Positions 16,137-23,427 of a DNA stretch of 45,740 bases are shown here, in pieces. Each line of letters begins with the position of its first letter. Within the stretch, counting starts at the first letter, position 1. The notes under the pieces are model-generated. The model saw only the letters and a list, made by a program, of their open reading frames with translations, was not told the origin of the DNA and did not search any database. A program made the position numbers and the translations under genes. Source of the stretch: Pirellulaceae bacterium (GTDB taxonomy: Bacteria > Planctomycetota > Planctomycetia > Pirellulales > Pirellulaceae); the NCBI GenBank assembly GCA_016784735.1, contig JADHUC010000048.1, positions 1 to 45,740 of the forward strand. Direction: 5' to 3'.

Positions 16137-16952
16137 ATGTTCGCCAAATTTCTTCGTTCAAGTCGGAGACAACGTTCCACATCGTTGTGGTACACACTTG
16201 CTCTGGGACTGATGTTGGTCTGTCCATCGATCAGCTCGGCGGGGTACACGATTGTGTGGGCTGAATTCCACGGCACGAGGATCCACGCCATTAAGGAGTT
16301 CGACGAAGGAGACATGTGGTTTGTGATCTACGACGTGTTGACCGACGAGCTGGTTTACGCCGAACCGTTCAAATCCAGCGGCAATCCATCCCCGGATGGC
16401 GGGTCAACTGGCCTGAAGCCGGACAAGGAGGCCATTGTGGAACTGCTCAAGAAAATCGGGGGCGCTACGCAGCCGGCAGTCGATTTCTGGAAGACTCCAC
16501 TCGGCCTGCACCTGATCCAAAACGGAAAAGGGCCGAAGCCGATCGTAGATCCCGCTGATCTTGGTGCCATGGCCCACGGATTCGATGGCGAGGGTGGCGG
16601 CGGTGGCGGGTTCGATCCTGGCGGCGGCCCGCTCGGCGAGCAAGTCAAAGGCATGATCAAGAAAGGAAAGAAGAAAGACGACGACGGTGATAATGATGAC
16701 GCAAAACCGGAAGACCATGGACTGTGGGGCCCGGAGTATCCGGCCAATCCCGAACTGGTCAATCCAGTTCCGGCGAAAATTTTTGTGTTGATGTCGCCCG
16801 CGCGGTCCATTTCGCCCAGCGGCGAGCAGGAATCGAGCAGGAACGCGCCCCCGTCGAGACCTGGCACGACACTGAACATCGGAGCGTTTGGGTCGTTCGG
16901 CGGCGGATACACGGCACCACGTTCCACCCCGGTACTGGCACCGGGTCGATGA
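16137..16952 (+). CDS. Secreted Gly/Asp-rich paralog 3 of 4
   Basis: 271 residues; ATG at 16137 after GAGGAGA. Signal peptide with cleavage near SSA|GY (after 35). The mature protein has a beta-like start (YTIVWAEFHGTRIHAIKEFD), SSGNPSPDGG, a helix ending WKTPLGLHL, NGKGPKPIVDPADL, GGGGGGFDPGGGPLGEQVKG-MIKKGKKK, acidic run, NPELVNP, KIFVLMSP and IGAFGSFGGGYTAPR tail ending GR. It shares the TPLG(K/L)HL helix end with paralog 4. It lacks the long Ser/Gly linker of paralogs 1 and 2. Function unknown. Confidence 0.75.
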   Translation: MFAKFLRSSRRQRSTSLWYTLALGLMLVCPSISSAGYTIVWAEFHGTRIHAIKEFDEGDMWFVIYDVLTDELVYAEPFKSSGNPSPDGGSTGLKPDKEAIVELLKKIGGATQPAVDFWKTPLGLHLIQNGKGPKPIVDPADLGAMAHGFDGEGGGGGGFDPGGGPLGEQVKGMIKKGKKKDDDGDNDDAKPEDHGLWGPEYPANPELVNPVPAKIFVLMSPARSISPSGEQESSRNAPPSRPGTTLNIGAFGSFGGGYTAPRSTPVLAPGR

Positions 16953-16989
16953 TCGTTGCACTCAACCAATCAGATCTCCTCGTTCCCGC

Positions 16990-17022
16990 ACCGCCCGGCT
17001 CGATTGCCGGGCGGTTTTTCTT
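16990..17022 (+). terminator. Rho-independent terminator, unit 3
   Basis: ACCGCCCGGC / GCCGGGCGGT around TCGATT, followed by TTTTCTT. The outer pair differs from units 1 and 2 (A-T instead of G-C), a compensatory change. Confidence 0.85.
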
Positions 17023-17170
17023 GCGCTCTTGCGAGACGTTTCAATTCGAAATCTCCTGCAGTCGTTCCTGACCTGAGGCAAGGGGCTTGTCCCAGCGTCC
17101 CTTGGCCGGAAATAGATGGAGATTTCAACTTTCTTGTCCACTTGCGTGCGCACATGGCCATTAGCAGATA

Positions 17171-17273
17171 GACGACAAGCCGCCATTCGCGGGAGTGGCA
17201 AGCACAATCGGCGTCGCGCGTTTCGGCAGCACCGCGATGCTTCGTACAGCCGTTGCCAAAGAGGAGAACAGCC
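17171..17273 (+). promoter_or_regulatory. Conserved structured 5' leader, unit 4
   Basis: GACGACAA at 17171. Hairpin 1: GCCATTC (17182-17188), loop GCGG, GAGTGGC (17193-17199), with T-G wobble instead of the C-G pair of unit 2. Hairpin 2: GGCAGC (17225-17230) with GTTGCC (17252-17257), again kept by a wobble, just before GAGGAGA. Between terminator 3 and this leader no gene is seen. Confidence 0.7.
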
Positions 17274-18188
17274 ATGTTTCGACCCCAATTCGATGCCGTA
17301 ACAAGTCTCATTTGCGATACGATGGCCCACCACCGACGCGCCGCATCGCTAGCCCGCTGTGGCGCGGTGGCGATGACTTTCTCTCTGCTTGCACTAAGTT
17401 GGCCGAGTTACGCTGTCGCGGGATGGAAACTCGCGCACATTACGTTTTGGGACGACGGCACCTACGACGAACGTTATGAGAATGATGAAACAGGCGAGGT
17501 GGTCGTTCACTACGACTGCTATGACTTCGTTGGAGGGACGTACATCGGCGACTCCGACTACTTCCCCGGCAGTAACAACCCCGGTAATCCGGACCCTACT
17601 GAGGGATCGGGCACTGGATCCAGCATAGAGGAAATGATCGAACAAGCGAAAAGGCAGGGAGTACACTACGAAATACAGGTTCAGAATTTCAAAACGCCGT
17701 TGGGCAAGCACCTGTTGAAGATCAACAAGGGCATGATTGACCCCTCACACAATCCCAGTGACGACGACGATGCGGGCAGCAGCAATCCCGGAGGCGATCC
17801 TTTTGGTGGCGAAGCGGTAGGTGGCAGCCATGGTGGTGGCGGAGGAGGCGGTGGATTCGACCCCAACGGTGGCTCGCTGGCCGACCAGTTGAAGAACAGT
17901 GGCAAGAGAGGTGATCAAGACGGTGACGGCGAAGGCGGCGGCTCATCCCCCCCAGGACCCAAGGGCGAAGCCTTGCCCGGTCCACCGGAACTCGTCAATC
18001 CGCCATGGGAAGGCGGATTCGTCTTGGTCTCGCCGTTCGGATCGTCCCGCGACGCCCAGGCCGGCCGCGTGGTAAAGGCTCATGCCGTCGGACCAGCCAA
18101 CGCAGCGTTACGGCTTGGCGCATTCGGTCCGACTGGTGCCCGTCGCATCGGAGCGCGACCCCCTGCGGCAATTGCGGGCGGTCGATAA
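17274..18188 (+). CDS. Secreted Gly/Asp-rich paralog 4 of 4
   Basis: 304 residues; ATG at 17274 after GAGGAGA. The signal region is long (charged 1-30, hydrophobic 31-45, cleavage near AVA|GW after 49). Mature blocks: WKLAHITFWDDGTYDERYE beta-like start, NNPGNPDPTEG, a helix ending FKTPLGKHLL, Asp-rich DDDDAG, GGGGGGGGFDPNGGSLADQ, GDQDGDGEGGG, GPPELVNP, GGFVLVSPFGSS, LGAFGPTGARRIGARPP tail ending GGR. The GPPELVNP to GAFGP section is nearly superposable on paralog 2, implying recent duplication or conversion. It faces the outer-membrane barrel gene tail to tail. Confidence 0.8.
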   Translation: MFRPQFDAVTSLICDTMAHHRRAASLARCGAVAMTFSLLALSWPSYAVAGWKLAHITFWDDGTYDERYENDETGEVVVHYDCYDFVGGTYIGDSDYFPGSNNPGNPDPTEGSGTGSSIEEMIEQAKRQGVHYEIQVQNFKTPLGKHLLKINKGMIDPSHNPSDDDDAGSSNPGGDPFGGEAVGGSHGGGGGGGGFDPNGGSLADQLKNSGKRGDQDGDGEGGGSSPPGPKGEALPGPPELVNPPWEGGFVLVSPFGSSRDAQAGRVVKAHAVGPANAALRLGAFGPTGARRIGARPPAAIAGGR

Positions 18189-18225
18189 CTGTTGGCTTCA
18201 ATCCGGCGAATCTCCTCGCTCCCGC

Positions 18226-18256
18226 ACCGCCCGGTTCGATTGCCGGGCGGTTCTTT
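18226..18256. terminator. Shared terminator between unit 4 and the convergent barrel gene
   Basis: ACCGCCCGG (18226-18234) pairs with CCGGGCGGT (18243-18251), followed by TCTTT on the plus strand. The barrel gene on the minus strand stops at 18265, so the same hairpin may end both transcripts, though there is no U-run in the minus direction. Confidence 0.7.
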
Positions 18257-18264
18257 GCGCGGCG

Positions 18265-19917
18265 TTACTCGTCGTAGCGACCAGTCGGGAAGCGGTATTC
18301 CACGCCGAAGTCAAGCGAATGTCGGCGGTAATCGTTCATCGAGATGTTCGAGTCGTTGCGATCGAAGTTCCATTCAAGCGACGCCCACCATCGATCGCGC
18401 AACGGGTACAGCAAACCGACCTGAACCAAGTACTCCTCGTCCCCACGGTTCACGCCGATAATCGAATGCGGGTTGAGGTAACCGCGCCAATCTAGCTCGC
18501 CCGATGCGTTGAGCCGCAGACCATTGAATCCCGTTCGCCAACTCATCCCTAATTGCAGCTTGTGGCCGTTGTACTCGTAGTTACTGCCATCCGAGAAATT
18601 GCGGTCGTATTCGTAGCCGGCGGACACGATGAGCTTTCGGCTGAGGAGTTGTCTTTGTCGCACGATGCCGATCATCAGGTCGTCGCTGTCCAGGTCGAAG
18701 GGCGAATTGTCCAGTGGACCTTGACCGATAAAGTCGAACAACGTGTAGCGGAACAGCAGCGTCGTCGAATGCCAATCAGATTGGACGAACGTCAGTGAGG
18801 GCGTGGCCACCATGCGCTGCAAGAAATCATCGCTGCCCACAAACATGTGGTCGTAATCCATCCGCATCCCAAGATGGACCGGCATCCAATTCCAGTATCC
18901 GCGCCGCATCGTTGCCAGATAGACGCCGTTGTCCACCAAGTCGAAGCCGTGCGCTCTGTAGTTAGACGTGTGAAGGAAGTTGTAGCCGACGGCCACATCG
19001 TGGTTGTACTCGCGAATCAGGTCGTAGTTGAACCGGCCCAGGTACATGTTGCCCCATGATGGAATGCCGGCCAGCGCTCCGCCGCCGGAGTTAGCGGCGG
19101 GAATGACGCCCGGGTTTGTGTCGTACCGTTCGGTGACCTTCAGCGAACCGGTCAGATACGGCCGGCCGTACATGGCGTCGTCCATATCCTGCCGAAGCTG
19201 CATCGCATTGGTAGCCATCGGGGTGTCCGCAGCGGCGTTGTAGACGCTGGTGAAATAGCCGCTTGCCTGGCTCTCCAGCCCCAACTGAGCGAAAGCCGTG
19301 CCGATCGCCAAATCCTGCGCCCACTCCATCTCGCGTCGCGACGTTGGCGCTCCGTACATCATGTCGAGCGCCGACATGGGGTACTCGGAGTTCAAGTACG
19401 CCGATCCTAGAAAGTAGGGAATGTCTGGTGCACCCGGATCGAGCTGATACGCGCGTTCAAGCGAGTCGGTGGCCGCCTGATTATTAGAAGCATTCAAATG
19501 CGCCTGGCCGAGCGCCGAGGCCAGCGTGGCGTCTTGTGGGAACCGGCGAACACCGTCGCGCAACACCTCGATCGCTTCGTTGATATTCTGCTGGCGGGCG
19601 AGAGCCGCCGATAACCCGGCGATCTCGTCCGGCCGGTCCGGATCCCGCCGCAGGATGTCGCGAAACATTGACTCGGCTCGCTCCAGATCGCCGCGGCTGA
19701 GCGTCAGCCACGCGATCCGGGTGTGAAGCTCGAGCAACCGCGCAACTTTGTCAGACTGTTGGTCTTGTTGATCGCTGACGCTTCGCACGAAACCAGCCGG
19801 CACATCCTGTTGAGCAACGATCGCCTTTGTCCACACCAACAGGAGAAGCGACAAACAGATTGCCACACGACCGGGGTGGAGCGCCAGGTGAGTTGTACCG
19901 GTGTAGAAACTTGCCAT
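18265..19917 (-). CDS. TPR plus beta-barrel outer-membrane protein (Slam/BcsC-like layout)
   Basis: 550 residues from 19917, where GGAAGG lies 9 bases upstream (ATG at 19923 is too close to it). Signal peptide with cleavage near IVA|QQD. Residues about 45-240 are tetratricopeptide repeats (LTLSRGDLERAESMFRDILRRDPDR; ALGQAHLNASNNQAATDSLE; DIPYFLGSAYLNSEYPMSAL). From about 260 to the end, alternating aromatic strands form an outer-membrane barrel (VAVGYNFLHTSNYR, LIVSAGYEYDRNF, LDFGVEYRFPTG). TPR-then-barrel proteins export lipoproteins (Slam, type XI secretion) or polysaccharides (BcsC, PgaA-like). The end is not a canonical Phe. It is the second gene of a minus-strand pair and lies next to four secreted paralogs; that it exports them is only a hypothesis. 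Confidence 0.75.
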   Translation of the reverse strand: MASFYTGTTHLALHPGRVAICLSLLLLVWTKAIVAQQDVPAGFVRSVSDQQDQQSDKVARLLELHTRIAWLTLSRGDLERAESMFRDILRRDPDRPDEIAGLSAALARQQNINEAIEVLRDGVRRFPQDATLASALGQAHLNASNNQAATDSLERAYQLDPGAPDIPYFLGSAYLNSEYPMSALDMMYGAPTSRREMEWAQDLAIGTAFAQLGLESQASGYFTSVYNAAADTPMATNAMQLRQDMDDAMYGRPYLTGSLKVTERYDTNPGVIPAANSGGGALAGIPSWGNMYLGRFNYDLIREYNHDVAVGYNFLHTSNYRAHGFDLVDNGVYLATMRRGYWNWMPVHLGMRMDYDHMFVGSDDFLQRMVATPSLTFVQSDWHSTTLLFRYTLFDFIGQGPLDNSPFDLDSDDLMIGIVRQRQLLSRKLIVSAGYEYDRNFSDGSNYEYNGHKLQLGMSWRTGFNGLRLNASGELDWRGYLNPHSIIGVNRGDEEYLVQVGLLYPLRDRWWASLEWNFDRNDSNISMNDYRRHSLDFGVEYRFPTGRYDE

Positions 19918-19967
19918 TCCCATGCACCTTCCGTGGGCGATCAGGCTTTGTTCGCCGCAGCGTTGAA

Positions 19968-20480
19968 TCAAGGTCGCGGGCGAGTGCTGAGCCTGGTGAT
20001 TCCATTCTTTTCGATTGGCCCAAACGGCGGCCTTCCGATCACCGCAGGTCGGCGAACTCTATAGGCCGAACCCGTAGGAATGTACGACGGCGCTTGATAC
20101 AAACTAATGCCAGACGACGGCAGGTCGACAAGCTGCTTGCGCACCCGCCGCATCAGCGACGCGTTAGGCTGCCCGAATTCCTGTTCGTATGCGCGCGAAA
20201 GTTGGCTTACGGCTGCATTAGCATCTAGACCGTGTTCGGCGGCCCACCAACGGACGAGTTCGTCGAACATCGATTCCCATACGTCAAGCTCCTCTGGCGA
20301 ACCGAGTTCCTTCTGCAGTTTGTACAGTTCGATAAGGTCCGCCGCTTTCAGGTCTTCCAGATCGGTCTGCGGGAATTGTTGAGCAATGACCGACGGTGTC
20401 GCACCGATCGCGAAGAACGCGTGGGCACATGCGAACACTAACGGGCCGATCAAGGTTTTGGCTCTCAGTCGTATCTGCAT
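19968..20480 (-). CDS. Small secreted helical protein upstream of barrel gene
   Basis: 170 residues. Signal peptide (hydrophobic 9-30, cleavage near VIA|QQF). The mature part is predominantly helical and acidic (TDLEDLKAADLIELYKLQKE; WESMFDELVRWWAAEHGLD), then a basic Pro-rich tail (SAYRVRRPAVIGRPPFGP). Its stop is 50 bases before the barrel gene's start, so the two form an operon, and it may be a periplasmic partner of the barrel. No family recognised. Its ribosome-binding site AAGGG is 11 bases from the ATG and lies in a hairpin stem. Confidence 0.65.
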   Translation of the reverse strand: MQIRLRAKTLIGPLVFACAHAFFAIGATPSVIAQQFPQTDLEDLKAADLIELYKLQKELGSPEELDVWESMFDELVRWWAAEHGLDANAAVSQLSRAYEQEFGQPNASLMRRVRKQLVDLPSSGISLYQAPSYIPTGSAYRVRRPAVIGRPPFGPIEKNGITRLSTRPRP

Positions 20481-20481
20481 G

Positions 20482-20498
20482 ACAAGGGCGTCCCTTGT
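20482..20498 (-). promoter_or_regulatory. Hairpin covering the ribosome-binding site
   Basis: ACAAGGG (20482-20488), loop CGT, CCCTTGT (20492-20498): a perfect 7-bp stem immediately upstream of the minus-strand ATG at 20480. On the minus strand the AAGGG that serves as ribosome-binding site is in the stem, so folding would reduce translation. Confidence 0.45.
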
Positions 20499-20524
20499 TG
20501 GAATGTAGGATCAGCTAGCATTCA

Positions 20525-20555
20525 ATTGTAGCGCGAAAGAACTCGATGGCATCAA
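20525..20555 (-). promoter_or_regulatory. Candidate promoter for the secreted protein/barrel operon
   Basis: On the minus strand, TTGATG (plus 20550-20555) and TACAAT (plus 20525-20530) are 19 bases apart, 45 bases upstream of the ATG. Spacing is longer than ideal. The rest of 20556-20772 shows only a small CTGCCG/CGGCAG hairpin at 20672-20687. Confidence 0.3.
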
Positions 20556-20772
20556 CCTAATCTCAACGCGGGGATTAGCAGAAGGCGCAGCCTCCCCAGT
20601 TTGTTATCGGCAACACGATTGCTGAACACATCATTCTTGTGGGCCGGAGCAAGGCTTCTGTGCCAATTGGCCTGCCGTCTGCGGCAGCTAACGCCACAGG
20701 ACACGTGGTACAGGCCATTCAATCGTTCAACTTTGCCTGTTCCTTCGATTCGCGAAGAAGTGGATGCCGCGC

Positions 20773-20824
20773 TGGAGTTCACGCTTTAGCGTGTCTTCGA
20801 AGACACGCTAAAGCGTGAACTCCA
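20773..20824. repeat. GGAG-type element, perfect 52-bp palindrome
   Basis: Two 26-base arms, the first beginning TGGAGTTCACGCTTTAGCG, are perfectly complementary with no loop. Each arm contains the CACGCTTTAGCGTG inner hairpin. It is the best-preserved copy of the family also found at 1854 and 12214. The flanks (20825-20942) hold no gene. Confidence 0.85.
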
Positions 20825-20942
20825 ACTATGGTTGCAGCCGCAAGCCGCTCTGGGCAAACCACTCCATGCCGGCTTCCCTTTACCGTCCTTCGTGGCACAG
20901 AACGGGCGACGTTCTTAGTGACTCGTCGACCAAAGTCGGACC

Positions 20943-23198
20943 CTAATTCCGTTCCCTATTCCCCTCGACGCGCACGCGCCGTGCGCTGGGTGGCAGTAGG
21001 CAACAGCCGTTGGCTGTGCGAGGAAGCGGCGTGCCGTCGGCTGTGACCTCTGCATTCAACGACGGGGGCAATGCGAGGACGAAGCCGCCCGGTGGTGAAG
21101 CGTCGCCCGTGAAGGTCAGCGTTGCGTGGTTACGGTCGGGCACATAGGCGAAGGAGCAGATGCCGAAGTAGGTGGGCAAGCTCTCAACGGCCATCGCTTG
21201 ATTGCCGGTGAACCAGTCGGGCGGCACGCCCGGCAGCAAGTGCAGGCGATCCTCGTCTTCGTACACCAGACAATCGCGCAGCAGCAGCCACATCTCGGCA
21301 ACGGCCCAGCCGTGCGGCATGGCGACACCGCTGTTCCAAGTGGTTCGCGCGAATCGCCAACCGCCCGCCCCGCTCCGGCCGCCTTCGTCGAAGGCATACC
21401 AGCCGTGCATCTGCGGGTGGTCCAAGTGGTTTGCGATCGTTCGGTAGCCCGCCTCGCGGTTGCCGGTCAACAGCCCTTGATGCGCTTTGGCCAGCGCGAA
21501 ATACCGCCAGCCACCAGGGGACGTGGCGCCGTTCTTCTTGAACTGCTCGCGGGCCTTGCCTTCAGCAAACGGATAAAGACGGCATGGCCACAACACGGAG
21601 TAGTTGCCATAGCCTTTGGGCAGTCTGCCGCCGAACTCCTCGTCGTAATTCTCTATCAGCCGGTCCACCAACTTCCCCCACGTGGCCGCGTCGTCGTCTC
21701 TTCCGGCCACTTTGGCCAGCATTGCCGCTGCTCGCAGTCCGGCGATGTCGAACGCTTCGGTGTATTCCGGATGGTGCCCATCGCAACTGCCGGGGCGCAG
21801 CACTTGACGCCGGTACGCTGGCCGTGCGTCTTCGGTGTCCGGCTCGAGAGCATCGCCGAAATTCAGGCTGGTCGCTTTCACGTAGTGCGGTTCGGGCGTG
21901 GTTCGGTAGTAGCGGATCATGGCGGCGATCTTGGCGGCGGATGGATAAACGCGTTCGAGCCATTCCTTGTCGCGCGTAAATCGCCAGTGTTCGCCCATGG
22001 CCCAAAGAATCTGTCCGGGATTGTCCGCTTCGACGCGCGTCCGGCCGTTGAACGGATGAGCCAAGAAGTAGTCGATCGCCTCTGCTGCCAAGCCGAAGTT
22101 GCCGGACTTCTGCAGGATGTTGGCGACGTAAACGCCGTCGCGATTGAAGACGTTGTAGTTGACCACCGCCACGTCAGGCGCGCCTTCGTTCATCGCCATT
22201 GCTGCGTGGCCGATGGTGGTCGCAAAGCATTCGGCCCATCGTCCATCGGGAACACGGATCGCCGCTCGTCGAACGAGATCTTCCCAGTAGCGGTGCGCCT
22301 GGTCAAATACCTCGTTCACCTTGATTTCGCGATAGTACTCCACGCCCGGATCGGGCTGCAGCACGCCGCCTTTCGGAGGATTCGGCTCGGCCAGGTCGAG
22401 CTGAGCCCATTCGCTGGTGCCATCCCAGTCGTGTCCGACGGCTCGCCGTCCGGCGAACACGGGGCAGAGGAAACCTACGGTCTTCGTTTGTCCGGGGTCG
22501 ATACGCAAATCGAATCGCATCGCGCCCGAACAATCTCCGGACGCGGATTTGGCTACCGTGTTCGCTGGCGTCCTTCCTTTCGATGCTGTCTCGCCGACAT
22601 TGTCCTCCCCGGACACACCGACTGCGTCGGGTGTCGTCTCCGCAACCAACGAAGAATGGCCGTCCACCAGCAGCGCGTCGCCAGATTTGCCGACGGTCAG
22701 TTCCTTAACGACACCGCCAGCCGCGCCCAATGGTCGAAGGGCTACAAACAATGTGACCGACGTTGCTGCTTGTGAAGTGTTGGTCACGTGTGCTCGTGCC
22801 CCAACAACCTGAACGGCTCCAGTCGGGCACTTCCGTTCAATCTGGCAGACCTCGGTCCTTACTGTGACCTTCTCCGCAGACCACTGACTCCAGGGAATCA
22901 GATAGCCAGTCCCAGACAGACCGCGGTCGCAGGCAACGCCGTCCATTGTCGGAGCGGTCAGCTTCCTTGTACCCGGATCGTAGATCCAGAAGTAAATGCC
23001 GTATGTGGCGAAACCAGGCGAAAAGTTGCCTTCGGCTTCGACAAAAGTCTTCAGTGAATCCAGCGTATTGACGATCCCAATCGGCACATGGATTTCGCCT
23101 TTGGGATCTAACGGATCGCGTGCAGGCGCGGCACTGCACGAGAGCGCGACAACTGTCAGCACGAACGCGGCAAACGGCCTATTGGGAAAACTCGACAT
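20943..23198 (-). CDS. Secreted six-hairpin glycosidase-like protein
   Basis: 751 residues from 23198; a start 48 codons upstream has no ribosome-binding site and no signal. Signal peptide, cleavage near CSA|APA. The first 300 residues are beta-rich (EIHVPIGIVNTLDSLKTFVE). From about 310 to 690 the pattern is an (alpha/alpha)6 barrel of the six-hairpin glycosidase superfamily: MAMNEGAPDVAVVNYNVFNRDGVYVANIL, DNPGQILWAMGEHWRFTRD, HHPEYTEAFDIAGLRAAAML and ARTTWNSGVAMPHGWAVAEMWLLLRDCL. A C-terminal beta domain closes the protein (EDRLHLLPGVPPDWF). Relatives cleave glycans in GH families such as 63, 78 and 95; neither family nor substrate can be fixed here. No obvious co-transcribed partner is adjacent. 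Confidence 0.7.
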   Translation of the reverse strand: MSSFPNRPFAAFVLTVVALSCSAAPARDPLDPKGEIHVPIGIVNTLDSLKTFVEAEGNFSPGFATYGIYFWIYDPGTRKLTAPTMDGVACDRGLSGTGYLIPWSQWSAEKVTVRTEVCQIERKCPTGAVQVVGARAHVTNTSQAATSVTLFVALRPLGAAGGVVKELTVGKSGDALLVDGHSSLVAETTPDAVGVSGEDNVGETASKGRTPANTVAKSASGDCSGAMRFDLRIDPGQTKTVGFLCPVFAGRRAVGHDWDGTSEWAQLDLAEPNPPKGGVLQPDPGVEYYREIKVNEVFDQAHRYWEDLVRRAAIRVPDGRWAECFATTIGHAAMAMNEGAPDVAVVNYNVFNRDGVYVANILQKSGNFGLAAEAIDYFLAHPFNGRTRVEADNPGQILWAMGEHWRFTRDKEWLERVYPSAAKIAAMIRYYRTTPEPHYVKATSLNFGDALEPDTEDARPAYRRQVLRPGSCDGHHPEYTEAFDIAGLRAAAMLAKVAGRDDDAATWGKLVDRLIENYDEEFGGRLPKGYGNYSVLWPCRLYPFAEGKAREQFKKNGATSPGGWRYFALAKAHQGLLTGNREAGYRTIANHLDHPQMHGWYAFDEGGRSGAGGWRFARTTWNSGVAMPHGWAVAEMWLLLRDCLVYEDEDRLHLLPGVPPDWFTGNQAMAVESLPTYFGICSFAYVPDRNHATLTFTGDASPPGGFVLALPPSLNAEVTADGTPLPRTANGCCLLPPSARRVRVEGNRERN

Positions 23199-23427
23199 CA
23201 CTGTGGCACCTTGTGCTTTGAAGCACCGGTTACGGTCCAAACCGTTGGCTGCCTCCATTGCTCTTGGTATTGCGTTGTGATATTCGGCGGCACTGAAGAG
23301 ATAGTGCGACTTCATTGTTGGCCCATACTTCACGCCAATCAAGCACGGGAAGTGCCTGCTTCATTGAGTTCTCACGCTCGTCAGGCTATGCTGTTCGAGG
23401 ATATTCGCACTTAGCGAGGAGTGAACC

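Noticed and set aside
13752..18188. PEP-CTERM-type surface proteins
   Set aside because: No PEP motif, C-terminal membrane helix or basic tail cluster; the C-terminus is GAFGP plus Pro/Arg.
13646..18256. CRISPR-like or simple tandem array
   Set aside because: The recurring leader and terminator are spaced by about 1 kb and flank full genes; there are no short regular spacers.
21126..22775. 549-residue plus-strand ORF
   Set aside because: Antisense shadow of the six-hairpin glycosidase gene, which has clear domain motifs and a signal peptide.
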